A stretch of 64,000 bases of DNA from Dokdonella_A sp963758365 (GTDB lineage Bacteria; Pseudomonadota; Gammaproteobacteria; Xanthomonadales; Rhodanobacteraceae). The position numbers were made by a program, and so were the translations under genes. Position 1 is the first letter of the stretch. Every line of letters begins with the position of its first letter. The notes below the pieces were generated by a model, which had not been told where the DNA came from, ran no database searches, and worked only from the letters and a program-made list of their open reading frames with translations. The stretch is taken from positions 2,976,001 to 3,040,000 of the forward strand of contig CAVWVB010000001.1 of NCBI GenBank assembly GCA_963758365.1, read 5' to 3'. Shown piece after piece: positions 42,752-52,055 of this stretch.

Positions 42752-43906
42752 ATGCTTGCAGCGGTCTTCGTGTTCTCGCTAGCCACGATCGCATTCACCT
42801 ACGCCGGTTATCCATGCCTGATGATGTTGTGGGCGCATTTCGCGAACGCGGTCGAGCCGGACGCCGCGTACGAACCGCACGTGGTCGTGCTTGTGGTCGG
42901 CCACAACGAGGCCGATCGGATCGCGGCCAAGATCGCGAGCTGCCTTGCCCAGAGCTATCCCGCCGAAAAGCTCCGGGTGCTGGTGGTTTCGGACGGGTCC
43001 AACGACGCGATGGTCGATGTGGTGCGCGAACTCGACGAGGATCGCGTGCGGATGCTGGCTTTCGGGAAGCGACGGGGCAAGGCTGCATGCCTCAATGACG
43101 CCATCGAAACATGCGATGAGGAAGTCATCGTGCTGACCGATGCGAGGCAACCGCTGCATTGCGATGCCGTTCGATATCTCGTCGCCGATCTGGCCGACGA
43201 AGCGATAGGTGCGGTCGGCGGCGAGTTGGTATTGCTCACCGCGCAAGCCGATGGCTTCGGCGAGGGAATCGATGCCTATTGGCGCTACGAGAAGTTCATC
43301 CGCCGACAGGAAAGCCGCGCCGGTTCGACGGTCGGCGTCAGCGGCGCGCTGTACGCGCTGCGCCGTTCGCTGTGGCGGCCGATCCCGCCCAATACGATCC
43401 TGGACGACGTCCTGATTCCAATGAACGTCGTCATGCAGGGAAAGCGCGTCATATTCGAGAGCCGGGCCTTGGCATGGGATCAGCCTTCGGCCACGCCGCG
43501 TCGCGAACGCATGCGCAAGGTCCGCACGCTCGCCGGAAATTTCCAGTTGCTCGCATTGCGACCCGAACTGCTGCTGCCCTGGCGCAATCCGATATTCTTC
43601 CAGTTCGTCGCTCACAAGTGCCTGCGCCTGCTCGTACCCGTGTTCATGGCGCTGGCATTGGCGTGCAATGGGCTGCTCGCGCACGAAAACATGGTTTGGA
43701 CACTGCTTCTCGCGGCGCAGCTCGCGTGCTACCTGATCGCCGTGGCCGGTGCGCTGGTCCCCGCATTGTGCCGCTGGCTGCCGGTCAAGCTGCTCACCAC
43801 GTTCCTGCTGCTCAATGCTTTCGTGGTCCTGGGGTTCATCAAGTACCTGTTCGACGGAAATGCGCATATCTGGCATCTGCGTGCGCGACCGGCGGACCTG
43901 GAGTGA
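42752..43906 (+). CDS. Membrane glycosyltransferase family 2 (cellulose-synthase-like)
   Basis: The 384-residue protein starts with one membrane helix. A GT2 domain follows with HVVVLVVGHNEADRI, VLVVSDGSNDAMV, VIVLTDARQPL (DxD-like), and later GVSGALYALRR and TILDDVLIPMNVVMQGKRV, which holds the catalytic Asp region (the DD pair). QXXRW is replaced by RMRKVRTLAG. Three to four helices close the protein. Such enzymes join sugars at the cytoplasmic face and may aid extrusion. It sits between the unknown anchored protein and the Gfo/Idh gene, all on the plus strand with short gaps. Confidence 0.88.
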   Translation: MLAAVFVFSLATIAFTYAGYPCLMMLWAHFANAVEPDAAYEPHVVVLVVGHNEADRIAAKIASCLAQSYPAEKLRVLVVSDGSNDAMVDVVRELDEDRVRMLAFGKRRGKAACLNDAIETCDEEVIVLTDARQPLHCDAVRYLVADLADEAIGAVGGELVLLTAQADGFGEGIDAYWRYEKFIRRQESRAGSTVGVSGALYALRRSLWRPIPPNTILDDVLIPMNVVMQGKRVIFESRALAWDQPSATPRRERMRKVRTLAGNFQLLALRPELLLPWRNPIFFQFVAHKCLRLLVPVFMALALACNGLLAHENMVWTLLLAAQLACYLIAVAGALVPALCRWLPVKLLTTFLLLNAFVVLGFIKYLFDGNAHIWHLRARPADLE

Positions 43907-43966
43907 TCGCGCGGCCTTGAGCGTGCAGCGACACGGATCCATTCATCGAATACGGGGGTCACGGCA

Positions 43967-45040
43967 TTGCTGAGGATCGGAATTGTCGGCTGCGGCAAGA
44001 TCGCCGATGGACACATCGAGCAGATCCGCGCAATTGCGCGCGGCGAAGTTGTCGCTGTTTGCGACGTCGAACCGCTGATGGCGGAGCAGCTCGCGGTGCG
44101 CATGAACGTCACGGGCCGCTATTCGGATCTCGCGCAGATGCTGCGGACGGAACGACTCGACGTGGTCCATGTTGCGACGCCGCCCGGCTCGCATGTCGCG
44201 ATTGCGTGCGCCGCACTGGACGCTGGCTGCCATGTGTTCGTGGAAAAGCCATTTGCACCGACTGCCGGGGAGGCCCAGGCCATCTTCGACCACGCGCGTC
44301 GCAGCGGCCTGCGCGCGAGCGTGAATTACCTCTACAACTTCGAGACGCCGGCACTCGAACTGCAACGCCTGATCGATGCGGGAGCACTCGGCGAGATCGT
44401 TCACCTGGACACAAGCTACGGCTACGATCTTTCCGGCGACTATGGCAAGGCGGTCATGGCCGATCCGGGCCACTGGGTCCATGACCTGCCAGGGAAACTC
44501 TTCCACAACGTGCTCGACCATGTGTTCGCCAAGCTCGTCCCCTACCTGTCCAACGACTTCTCGATCCAGGTCGAGGCATTCCGGCGCCGGCCGGAGACCG
44601 GCCATCCGGTGACCGACGCAATGCCCGACGAATTGCGCTTCCTCGTGCGCAGCGGCGCGACGACCGCGAGTGGAACCGTCAGCGCTCACGCGCGGCCGGT
44701 CGCGCACGCACTCAAGGTGTACGGGACACGGGACACGGTCGAACTCGACTACGCGGCACGCACCCTCGTGCGCAGCGCGCGGCAGACTCAGCCCAGCGCG
44801 ATCGGGCGGCTGTTCCCGGCGTGGACGCAGGCACGGCGGTTCGCAGGCAACGGATGGCGCAACCTCGGCCGTTTCCGGCGCAGCGAATTCCACTACTTCC
44901 AGCCGATGCGCGTGCTGCTCACGCGTTTCTACGACGCGATCGAAGGACGTGGCCCCGACCCGATCCCCGAGCAGCAGATACTTCGCGTGTGCGCGCTCAT
45001 CGATGGCGTCGTGCGCGGCATCAGGGAGGAATCGCCGTGA
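43967..45040 (+). CDS. Gfo/Idh/MocA-type NAD(P)-dependent oxidoreductase
   Basis: The 357-residue protein opens with RIGIVGCGKIADGHIEQI (Rossmann NAD-binding). It keeps the family EKP motif in VFVEKPFAPT and continues with GYDLSGDYGKAVMADPGHWVHDLPGKLFHNVLDH, which may supply substrate-binding His/Asp residues. It oxidises or reduces a sugar or nucleotide sugar for EPS precursor synthesis. The start is a TTG at 43967 with GGGGG about seven bases upstream. Its stop overlaps the GTG of the next gene by three bases, so the two are coupled and may act in one sugar pathway. Confidence 0.86.
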   Translation: MLRIGIVGCGKIADGHIEQIRAIARGEVVAVCDVEPLMAEQLAVRMNVTGRYSDLAQMLRTERLDVVHVATPPGSHVAIACAALDAGCHVFVEKPFAPTAGEAQAIFDHARRSGLRASVNYLYNFETPALELQRLIDAGALGEIVHLDTSYGYDLSGDYGKAVMADPGHWVHDLPGKLFHNVLDHVFAKLVPYLSNDFSIQVEAFRRRPETGHPVTDAMPDELRFLVRSGATTASGTVSAHARPVAHALKVYGTRDTVELDYAARTLVRSARQTQPSAIGRLFPAWTQARRFAGNGWRNLGRFRRSEFHYFQPMRVLLTRFYDAIEGRGPDPIPEQQILRVCALIDGVVRGIREESP

Positions 45041-46044
45041 AGATTCTGGTGACCGGCGCCGCGGGCTTCCTCGGCTCGCGGATCGTCGAAAGCCTTCTCG
45101 CGGCCGGCGCCGAGGACGTGCGTATCCACTGCCGCGACCAGGCGCCGCGACCGCTGCTCGATTCGCTCGCCGCACGCTATCCCGATGCGCGCATCGAGGT
45201 CGCCAGCGCGAACCTGCTCAGGCGCGGCACCCTGGACGCGATGGTCGCCGGCGTCGACTGTATCGTGCACGCAGCCGCGGGGATGCGCGGCGCCGCCGCC
45301 GACATGTTCGCCAACACCGTGGTCGGCACGCGCAATCTCCTCGAGGCGGCCGGCGCGGCAAGCGTGCGCCGGATCGTCCTCATCAGCTCGTTTTCCGTCT
45401 ACCGCACCGAACCGCTCGCGCGCGGCGCAGTGCACGACGAGTCGGTCGAGATCGAACAGGGCGGCGCGGACAAGGGGCCGTACGCATATGCGAAAACGCG
45501 CCAGGAACACCTGTTCGCCGGGTTCCAGCGAACATTCGGCTTCGAATCGGTGATCGTGCGCCCGGGCGTCGTCTACGGTCCGGGTGGCGGCGCGCTCTCG
45601 TCGCGCGTCGGCATCCGCGCGCTGGGCCTGTTCTTTGCGCTCGGAGGCCGTGCTCACCTGCCCCTGACCTATGTCGACAACTGCGCGGATGCGGTCGCGC
45701 ACGTCGCGTTGAACGCACCCGCGGGCAGCGTCTACAACATCGTCGACGACGATCCGCCAACCTGTCGCGCCTACCTGCGCCAGTACCGGCATTCGGTCAG
45801 ACGCCTGCGCACCGTGGCCGTGCCGTACTGGGCGTTCCTGCTCGGATCAGGCCTGCTCGTGCGCTACCACCGCCGGTCCAAGGGCCAGCTTCCCGCGGTG
45901 TTCACGCCCTACGTGGTGCGCTCGATGTACCGCCCCCTGACCTACTCGAACGCGGCGCTCAAGGCGAGCGGATGGCGCCAGCGCGTGACTACGGCCGAGG
46001 GCCTGCGGCGCACTTTCCAGTACCTGCGCGAGCACGGCGACTGA
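45037..46044 (+). CDS. NAD-dependent epimerase/dehydratase (extended SDR)
   Basis: The 335-residue protein begins KILVTGAAGFLGSRIVE (NAD motif GxxGxxG). It has ISSFSVY, the catalytic YAYAK (YxxxK) and VIVRPGVVYGPGGG, followed by a C-terminal half with LPLTYVDNCADAV. It converts a nucleotide sugar, and the exact reaction cannot be read. The GTG start at 45037 overlaps the stop of the Gfo/Idh gene. AGGGAGGA seven bases upstream is a strong ribosome binding site. It ends convergently with a GT4 gene 22 bases away. Confidence 0.87.
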   Translation: MKILVTGAAGFLGSRIVESLLAAGAEDVRIHCRDQAPRPLLDSLAARYPDARIEVASANLLRRGTLDAMVAGVDCIVHAAAGMRGAAADMFANTVVGTRNLLEAAGAASVRRIVLISSFSVYRTEPLARGAVHDESVEIEQGGADKGPYAYAKTRQEHLFAGFQRTFGFESVIVRPGVVYGPGGGALSSRVGIRALGLFFALGGRAHLPLTYVDNCADAVAHVALNAPAGSVYNIVDDDPPTCRAYLRQYRHSVRRLRTVAVPYWAFLLGSGLLVRYHRRSKGQLPAVFTPYVVRSMYRPLTYSNAALKASGWRQRVTTAEGLRRTFQYLREHGD

Positions 46045-46066
46045 GGACGTTTCCGCGCGCGGCGCA

Positions 46067-47251
46067 TCAAGCCTGCGAGGTCGTGCCAGCATCGCTGCCA
46101 TGCTGTTCGCGGGTGCGGTCGAGTGCGTCATGGTAGAAGCGCTCGTAGCGCGTGTGCATGGTCCTCATCGAGGCATTTTCATCGATCCATCTGGCCGCCG
46201 CGTCGCCGAGCGACGCTCGCCGTACAGGATCGGCCACGAGGTCGTGCAGCACGGCCCGCAATGCGTCGGCGTCGTTGGCCGGCACGAGCAGGCCGTTGAC
46301 GCCGTGGCTCACGATCTGCGGGTTTCCGCCGACATCGGTCGCGACCACGGCGAGTCCCGAGGCGCAGGCCTCGAGCAGCGCGATCGAGAGGCCCTCGGAC
46401 AGCGAAGGCAACACGAAGATGTCGAACGCGGGCAGCAGGCTCGCGACGTCCGTGCGCTCACCGAGAAAACGCACTTTGGTGGCCACTCCCAGCGCCGCCG
46501 CCCGGGCGCGCAAGGCGCCGTCGAGTTCGCCGCCACCGACCAGCAGCAGCTCGATCGCGGCGTTCGCGGCGAGCAGCGCGGGCATCGCATCGAGCAGGGC
46601 GCGATGATTCTTGATCGGCACCAGACGCCCGACGCAGCCGATCACCGTCGTCGCCGGATCGATGCCGAGTTCGCTTCGAGCCTCGGCGCGCCGCTCGGCG
46701 CGCCGGCCGAAGCGGTGAATCGGGATGCCATTCATGATCACCCGCGTGCGCATTCCTCCGAGCACGCCGAGTTCGAGATAGCGATCGCGCACCTGTTCGC
46801 TCACCATCGCGGCCAATCGTGTGCGCAGCAGCGAAAACCGGTAAAACAGGCGCAAGCGGGCGTTCGACAGGCGCGTGCCCATGTCATGGCACGTGGTCAC
46901 CAGCACCGGCGCGTTGCGTGCGCAGAGCAGCGCTGCAGCGGAATAGTAGTTCGGGGTGAAATTGTGCGAGTGGACGATGTCAACCGCGCGTGCCGTCTTG
47001 CGCAAGTCACGCAGTACGCGCAGGTCGAATGCCTTGCGCTTGCCGCCGATTGAAACCGGGACTGCGGCAGCGCGCAGGTCGGGCAGGAATCCCTGCGTGT
47101 CGTTGATGCTGAACACACGGACCTCGTGGCCCGCGGCATGCTGGGCGATCGCGAGGTCGGTCACGACGCGCTCGAGTCCGCCCCGCTCCAGCGAATCGAC
47201 GACGTGAAGGATGCGCAGCCGGTCTTGCGTGGGGCCATCGCCTGGATTCAT
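46067..47251 (-). CDS. Glycosyltransferase family 4 (GT-B)
   Basis: The 394-residue protein starts RILHVVDSLERGGLERVVTDLA, a classic GT4 N-terminus. It contains DIVHSHNFTPNYYS, VIGCVGRLVPIKNHRALLDAM, LLLVGGGELDGALR and VRFLGERTDVASLLPAFDIFVLPS. The donor site is LSEGLSIALLEACASGLAVVATDVGG, with both Glu residues. It adds a sugar to the lipid-linked EPS unit. It is divergent from the flippase gene (223-base gap) and convergent with the SDR gene. Confidence 0.9.
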   Translation of the reverse strand: MNPGDGPTQDRLRILHVVDSLERGGLERVVTDLAIAQHAAGHEVRVFSINDTQGFLPDLRAAAVPVSIGGKRKAFDLRVLRDLRKTARAVDIVHSHNFTPNYYSAAALLCARNAPVLVTTCHDMGTRLSNARLRLFYRFSLLRTRLAAMVSEQVRDRYLELGVLGGMRTRVIMNGIPIHRFGRRAERRAEARSELGIDPATTVIGCVGRLVPIKNHRALLDAMPALLAANAAIELLLVGGGELDGALRARAAALGVATKVRFLGERTDVASLLPAFDIFVLPSLSEGLSIALLEACASGLAVVATDVGGNPQIVSHGVNGLLVPANDADALRAVLHDLVADPVRRASLGDAAARWIDENASMRTMHTRYERFYHDALDRTREQHGSDAGTTSQA

Positions 47252-47474
47252 GCGCGCGCCAAAGGAAACGGGCCGGTGAGCTTAGCATTGCGCTTGCCAC
47301 GGCCCGCAGGGAGCGGCCGCGGCACCGTCCCATCCGGACAATCCGGAGGACGCGCGCGGATGCTCTAAGATTGTCGCGCAGGGAAGGCGCCGCTATCGTC
47401 GTCCCGTCACGCCTGTCGATCGTGAATCCGACGCGACCCTGCCGGATCGCATCGCCAGCATCCGCGAGCCCCGC

Positions 47475-49064
47475 ATGCCCCCGCTAGAACCGTCGATCCC
47501 GATTCAACCCGAAGGCCCATCCGTGGGTACGGACCCGTTCGGCGCGCGCGCGGTGCTGAAGTCGGCCGTCGTCGTGACCGGGGCGACCTACTTCAACTAC
47601 GCGGCCGGGCTGATCATCAGCGCGGTGATTGCGCGCACGCTGGGTCCTGGCGACTTCGGCCGCTATTCCTACCTGGTATGGCTGTGCGGCGTGCTCATCA
47701 TCTTCTGCACGAACGGACTGACCACGTCCGGAATCCGTTTCGTCTCCGAATGCATGGGTCGCGGCACCGCCGAGGCAGCCGGGGAGGTGCATGCCTGGTT
47801 GCTGCGACGCCTTTATTTCAGCATGGCAGTCGTCGCTGCGGGCTTTCTCGTCGCAATGCCCTACCTGCAGCCTGCCGGGTGGGAGAACCGGATATGGGCT
47901 TTCGCGGCCGTCGCAGTGGTCGCATCGCTCGCGAAATCCGACTTCCTGTTCCGTTCGTCCATCGCCAAGGGATACGGCGCGTTCAACATCGAGCCGGCAA
48001 CGACGAGCACGATGAGCGTGATCAGCCTGGCTGGCGTCATCGTGCTCGCGATCGTGTCGAGAGACCTGCTGCCGTACCTCGTGCTGTTCGTCGCGGTCAG
48101 CATCGGGCACGCGGTGCTGGCCCGCATCCTCATGCGCCGCGCGGACATCCGCCCCGCGCGCAATCCGGTCAATCCGACACTCGGGCGACGCATCCACCGG
48201 CATCTCGTCTGGACCATCGTGCTCACGCTGGTCGGCGTTTTCAGCAACAAGTCGATCGAGACGTTTCTACTCAACCGGTGGGCCGGCGCCGCCGATGTGG
48301 GGTTCTTCCTGATCGCGGCGACATTGACGCGCGGCGGCATCGACATGCTGTCATCCGGCCTCAACTTCGTGCTGATGCCGATGATGGGTCACGCGTTCGG
48401 CGAAGGCGGCATCGACAGCGTGAGCCGCATCATGTCGAACGCGGTGCGCTATTTCCTGTTCATGGGACTGCTGCTCGGGGGCGTCGGCATCCTCTGGGCG
48501 GCGCCCGCGATCATGCTGATGTACGGTCCGCGATTCATGAGCGCGATCTTCGTGCTGCAGGTCATGGTCGCGGTCGGGGGGCTCACCCTGGTCAACGGTG
48601 CGTTCGGCGCGCTGCTGTCGACCACGGACAACCAGAACGTGCGCGCCGGCACCGCGGTGCTCTACGTCGTGGTCACCGCGGTTGCCGCGTTTTCACTGAT
48701 TCCGTCGCACGGCCTGGTCGGCGCGGTCGCCGCACACGCGATCTCGCAGGTCAGCGTATCGCTGGTGGTCGCGATCGGCATCGTCCGGCTGTTGAAGATC
48801 CGTCTTCCCTACTCGGAAATACTGCGCCTTTTCGCGGCCGCCGCGTGCGCCACACTGCTGGCCGGCGGCGTGCTGATCGTCGACGACGGACTCGTCGGCC
48901 AGGGAATTGCCGGGGTCGTGTATGGGGTAGCCTACATCGCCGCAACATTCGCGCTGCGCGTCTGGCACGGTCACGATCTGCAGGCGATGGCGTCGGTCGC
49001 GACGCGCATTCCCTTCGCGGGGCGCCTCTGGACGTGGCTGACGACACGGTCGGACGTGCGCTGA
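47475..49064 (+). CDS. Wzx-type oligosaccharide flippase (MOP superfamily)
   Basis: The 529-residue protein has a soluble N-terminal tail of about 25 residues and then some 12-14 membrane helices. Family features include TYFNYAAGLIISAVIARTLGPGDFGRYSYLVWLCG at the first two helices and the long helical C-terminal half. It flips undecaprenyl-linked repeat units to the periplasm. With the Wzy-type protein (39994) and the Wzz fragment (1-345), this gives a complete Wzx/Wzy-dependent set in the window. It converges with the second beta-helix gene. Confidence 0.9.
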   Translation: MPPLEPSIPIQPEGPSVGTDPFGARAVLKSAVVVTGATYFNYAAGLIISAVIARTLGPGDFGRYSYLVWLCGVLIIFCTNGLTTSGIRFVSECMGRGTAEAAGEVHAWLLRRLYFSMAVVAAGFLVAMPYLQPAGWENRIWAFAAVAVVASLAKSDFLFRSSIAKGYGAFNIEPATTSTMSVISLAGVIVLAIVSRDLLPYLVLFVAVSIGHAVLARILMRRADIRPARNPVNPTLGRRIHRHLVWTIVLTLVGVFSNKSIETFLLNRWAGAADVGFFLIAATLTRGGIDMLSSGLNFVLMPMMGHAFGEGGIDSVSRIMSNAVRYFLFMGLLLGGVGILWAAPAIMLMYGPRFMSAIFVLQVMVAVGGLTLVNGAFGALLSTTDNQNVRAGTAVLYVVVTAVAAFSLIPSHGLVGAVAAHAISQVSVSLVVAIGIVRLLKIRLPYSEILRLFAAAACATLLAGGVLIVDDGLVGQGIAGVVYGVAYIAATFALRVWHGHDLQAMASVATRIPFAGRLWTWLTTRSDVR

Positions 49065-49097
49065 ACCGACCTTGCGCCGCATGCGTCCGGCAAAAGG

Positions 49098-50699
49098 TCA
49101 ATGGCCCAGCGCGCCGAGATCACCACCCTGGCCTGCGTCGCCGCGCGCGACCGGTTGCAGCGCGCGGCCGAGCTGGTAGCGCACCGGATACGTCGACGCG
49201 GCGGCCGGACCCGCTTGCGCGGCACCGATGATGCGGCTGCCCGGCAGCGGCATCAGGGTCGTCGTATCGATCGGAGGCTTCGCGCCAGTCAACATGTTGT
49301 CACGCCCCTCGAGCCGGCCGCCGACCGTGTGGTCGCGATCGCCGTCCCCCCATCCGGAAGTGATCCAGTTGACGCCGAGTTCTAGGATACCGCCCGCGAC
49401 GCTTTCCGAGTCGACGTCCTGGCTGATGCGCATCGCGGCGGAACGGATCGACGGATCGAACACGAACACGTTGTTCCAGACCTGCGCATGCTCGTCGGTC
49501 GTGGACAGCTTGAACAGGTAGGCTGCGGAAGCGTCGGACCTGAGCATGTAGACGGTGTTGCTGTAGAAGTACAGCGTTCCCTTGCGAAAGCTCGCTTCGC
49601 TGCCCTCGTGATCGCCGCCGTAGTGAAGCATCAGCGGGCCACGCTTGACGATCTGATTGGCGTAGACGAAGGCCGTGCGGTAGGCCCGGTCGTGCAGCGC
49701 GTACCCGGTATAGTCCTCGGCATCGACGAGATCGATCGCATAGGTTCCGGCCTCGATGCGGTTGTAGCGGACCACCGCGCCGACCGACCGGTCCTTGATC
49801 GAATTGCCGAGCGCGCCGGGCCGCAACGGCCCGTAGCGGTTGAACTCGTAGATCACGCCTACGCTCTGGATGTACGTGGTGTGCATGTGATCGTTGCCGG
49901 CGATCCCGTTGCCATGCATGTCGTTGCCGGCAATGCGCAGGTCCTTGGTCAGGAATGCGTCGCCACCGTCGGCCGAGCGGCTGAAGATCGCCTGCGAGCA
50001 ATCGCTGATCTCGTTGTCCGCGATCGTGATGTGGTGGCCCTGCTCGACCCAGATGCAGCCCGCGAAATCCGAGTATCTGCCTGCTTTTCCGTCGGTGCGC
50101 ATGAACCCGTAATCGGGCTGCGCACGCTGCAGCTTGAGGCCGTCGATCACGATGTAGCTCGGCGTCATCGTGCCCCAGTCCGCGCTGCCGCGCGCAACGA
50201 TCATGATGATTCCGCGTTCCTGATTGGTGACGCTCGCGCTGGCGCGTCCGTAGGACATGGTCGACCGGCTCGTCGCCCCCGAACCGTCGATCACCGGACG
50301 CTCGCCATGGGGTCCCTTGACGCCGCACACGCGGACCGGCGCGGTTGCGGTGCCCATCGCGTTGATTGCGAACTTGCCTGCATACGGCTCGGGACGGTAG
50401 AAGATGCGTACCGTGTCGCCGGCCTCGAGCGATTCCCACGGCACCTGGTCCAGCGTCTGCAGCTGGCCCGCGCCCGGTCCGACCTGGTAGTCCTTGCCCA
50501 TCGCCGCATTGCGTGCGTCGAGCAGAGGCAAACAGGCGCGCGACAGCTCCGGCATGACCGCGGCCGAGGGCGCCGCCATGGGGCCCGGGTCCGGTACCTG
50601 CGCCGCGAGCGCGCCGGCGGGATTCGCGCTATCGAGAACGAGGGCGCAGAGGAGCGCGAGCAGGCTGCGCGGGCGGAGTACCGGGGAATGCGTGAACAT
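49098..50699 (-). CDS. Secreted right-handed parallel beta-helix protein, copy B
   Basis: The 533-residue product is a paralogue of the protein at 29899-31533. They share long blocks such as YQVGPGAGQLQTL, RVCGVKGP(N/H)GERPVIDG, NQERGIIxIVARGSADWG, YIQSVG(V)xYEFNRYG and GNSIKDRSVGAVVRYNRI. It has its own signal peptide (SLLALLCALVLDSANPAGALA) and an insert before the shared part. It lacks the DDIFSAGFE motif at the N-terminus. The ATG at 50699 has GAGG seven bases upstream; the open frame before it is not family-like. It probably edits or binds EPS outside the cell. Confidence 0.83.
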   Translation of the reverse strand: MFTHSPVLRPRSLLALLCALVLDSANPAGALAAQVPDPGPMAAPSAAVMPELSRACLPLLDARNAAMGKDYQVGPGAGQLQTLDQVPWESLEAGDTVRIFYRPEPYAGKFAINAMGTATAPVRVCGVKGPHGERPVIDGSGATSRSTMSYGRASASVTNQERGIIMIVARGSADWGTMTPSYIVIDGLKLQRAQPDYGFMRTDGKAGRYSDFAGCIWVEQGHHITIADNEISDCSQAIFSRSADGGDAFLTKDLRIAGNDMHGNGIAGNDHMHTTYIQSVGVIYEFNRYGPLRPGALGNSIKDRSVGAVVRYNRIEAGTYAIDLVDAEDYTGYALHDRAYRTAFVYANQIVKRGPLMLHYGGDHEGSEASFRKGTLYFYSNTVYMLRSDASAAYLFKLSTTDEHAQVWNNVFVFDPSIRSAAMRISQDVDSESVAGGILELGVNWITSGWGDGDRDHTVGGRLEGRDNMLTGAKPPIDTTTLMPLPGSRIIGAAQAGPAAASTYPVRYQLGRALQPVARGDAGQGGDLGALGH

Positions 50700-50775
50700 C
50701 GAACGACCTCGAAGCGGATTCACGGAAACGGCCTCACCGACAACGCGCGCAGATTCGGCCGCATGTTGCATGCGA

Positions 50776-51765
50776 TCAACCGGGCTGCGCGACGCCGAGC
50801 GGGTCCGCGCGGCGCGCGCCCAGCAGCAGGGACGCAGCCATGCGCAGCGGCCGGCGGTGCCAGATTCCGGTACGCGGCAGGTCGTAGCGGTTCGAATGGC
50901 GCGTCGCGACCGCACACGTCGTGGAAACGGCCGCCGAGTAGCCGGCCCGCTCGACCATTTGTACATGTTCTTCCGCGTAGTCCCCGGGCTTGCCGTTTGG
51001 ATACGCGAACGTGCTCGGCGCGCTGCCGACCAGCGAGGTGAGTTCGTCCCGGTTGCGGCGGATCTGCAACCAGGCTTCCTCGCGCCCCAGCGCCGAAAGA
51101 ATCGGATGATCCACCGTGTGTCCACCGATCGACATGCCACCCTGCGCGAGCAGGCGAACCTGCTCCGGCGTCATCATCAGGTCGGTCGGCAGATGCGCCC
51201 GCAACTCGTGGCCGGCGAGGCGCTCGCTGGCGGCATCGCGTTCGTGCGCAGGCATCGTCTTCACCGCGGCGATGAAATCGCTCAGCAAGCTGGATCGCGA
51301 TCCGCGCGGACCGATGGTGCGCGTACCGAGGCCGATCCAGTCCAGGTCGAGCGGGCCTGGCGGGAGGCTGCGTACGGTTTCGACTACCGTGTCGTTGAAC
51401 ATCCTGCCGCCACCGAGGTACCCCGTCGCGATGAAGAACGTCGCAGTCAGGCCGTGCCGGCGCAGGATCGGATACGCGATTTCGAAGTTGTTGCGGTAGC
51501 CGTCGTCGAACGTGATGCACGCCGAACGCGCGGGAAGCGTTCCCGCAAACAGGCGCTCGACGGCCTCGTCGAGAGGCAGGACGCGGAACACGCTCGCGAC
51601 GGTACGCATCTGAATGTCGAACAGGTCCGCATCCGGTTCCCCGGGCAACAGCGGGTCGAATTCGGGAACGACGCGGTGGTAGAGCAGGATGCTCAGGCGT
51701 GCGCGCCGACCGCCTGGCGATGCCAGACAGCCGATCCAGCGAAAAACCGGGTGAAACGTGAGCAA
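50776..51765 (-). CDS. Polysaccharide deacetylase (NodB domain, CE4)
   Basis: The 329-residue protein has the NodB motifs: ILLYHRV before the domain, TFDDGYRNN (motif 1 with catalytic and metal Asp), GGHTVDHP (motif 2 with metal His pair) and TFAYPNGKPGD (motif 3). It removes N- or O-acetyl groups from EPS sugars. The start is a TTG at 51765, chosen because AGGGGAGG lies six bases upstream. Longer readings from an ATG at 51849 pass through this site and add a non-family N-terminus. It lies 76 bases upstream of beta-helix copy B on the same strand, so the two probably form an EPS-editing unit. Confidence 0.88.
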   Translation of the reverse strand: MLTFHPVFRWIGCLASPGGRRARLSILLYHRVVPEFDPLLPGEPDADLFDIQMRTVASVFRVLPLDEAVERLFAGTLPARSACITFDDGYRNNFEIAYPILRRHGLTATFFIATGYLGGGRMFNDTVVETVRSLPPGPLDLDWIGLGTRTIGPRGSRSSLLSDFIAAVKTMPAHERDAASERLAGHELRAHLPTDLMMTPEQVRLLAQGGMSIGGHTVDHPILSALGREEAWLQIRRNRDELTSLVGSAPSTFAYPNGKPGDYAEEHVQMVERAGYSAAVSTTCAVATRHSNRYDLPRTGIWHRRPLRMAASLLLGARRADPLGVAQPG

Positions 51766-52055
51766 GCCGAACCTCCCCTTGCTGCCGAGGGCATGAGGCA
51801 CACACGGGAACCCCTGGCGAACCTCGCGTCTCGATGTCGAGCGCGGCATCGCGGTCGATTCCGCAACGCGTGCGTGACGGATGCCTTCGCACCATCCATC
51901 AACACGACAGGCTAGTCAATACCACGCTCGACCGCGCTGATGCTGCGCTGCATCGGCGCGCCCGCGAGCAGCGTTACTGCATCGGACGTCGCAATTCCGC
52001 GCCGCACTGCGCGGCGGCTGCGCGCTATCATCGGCAGGTCTGATCCGGGGGACAC

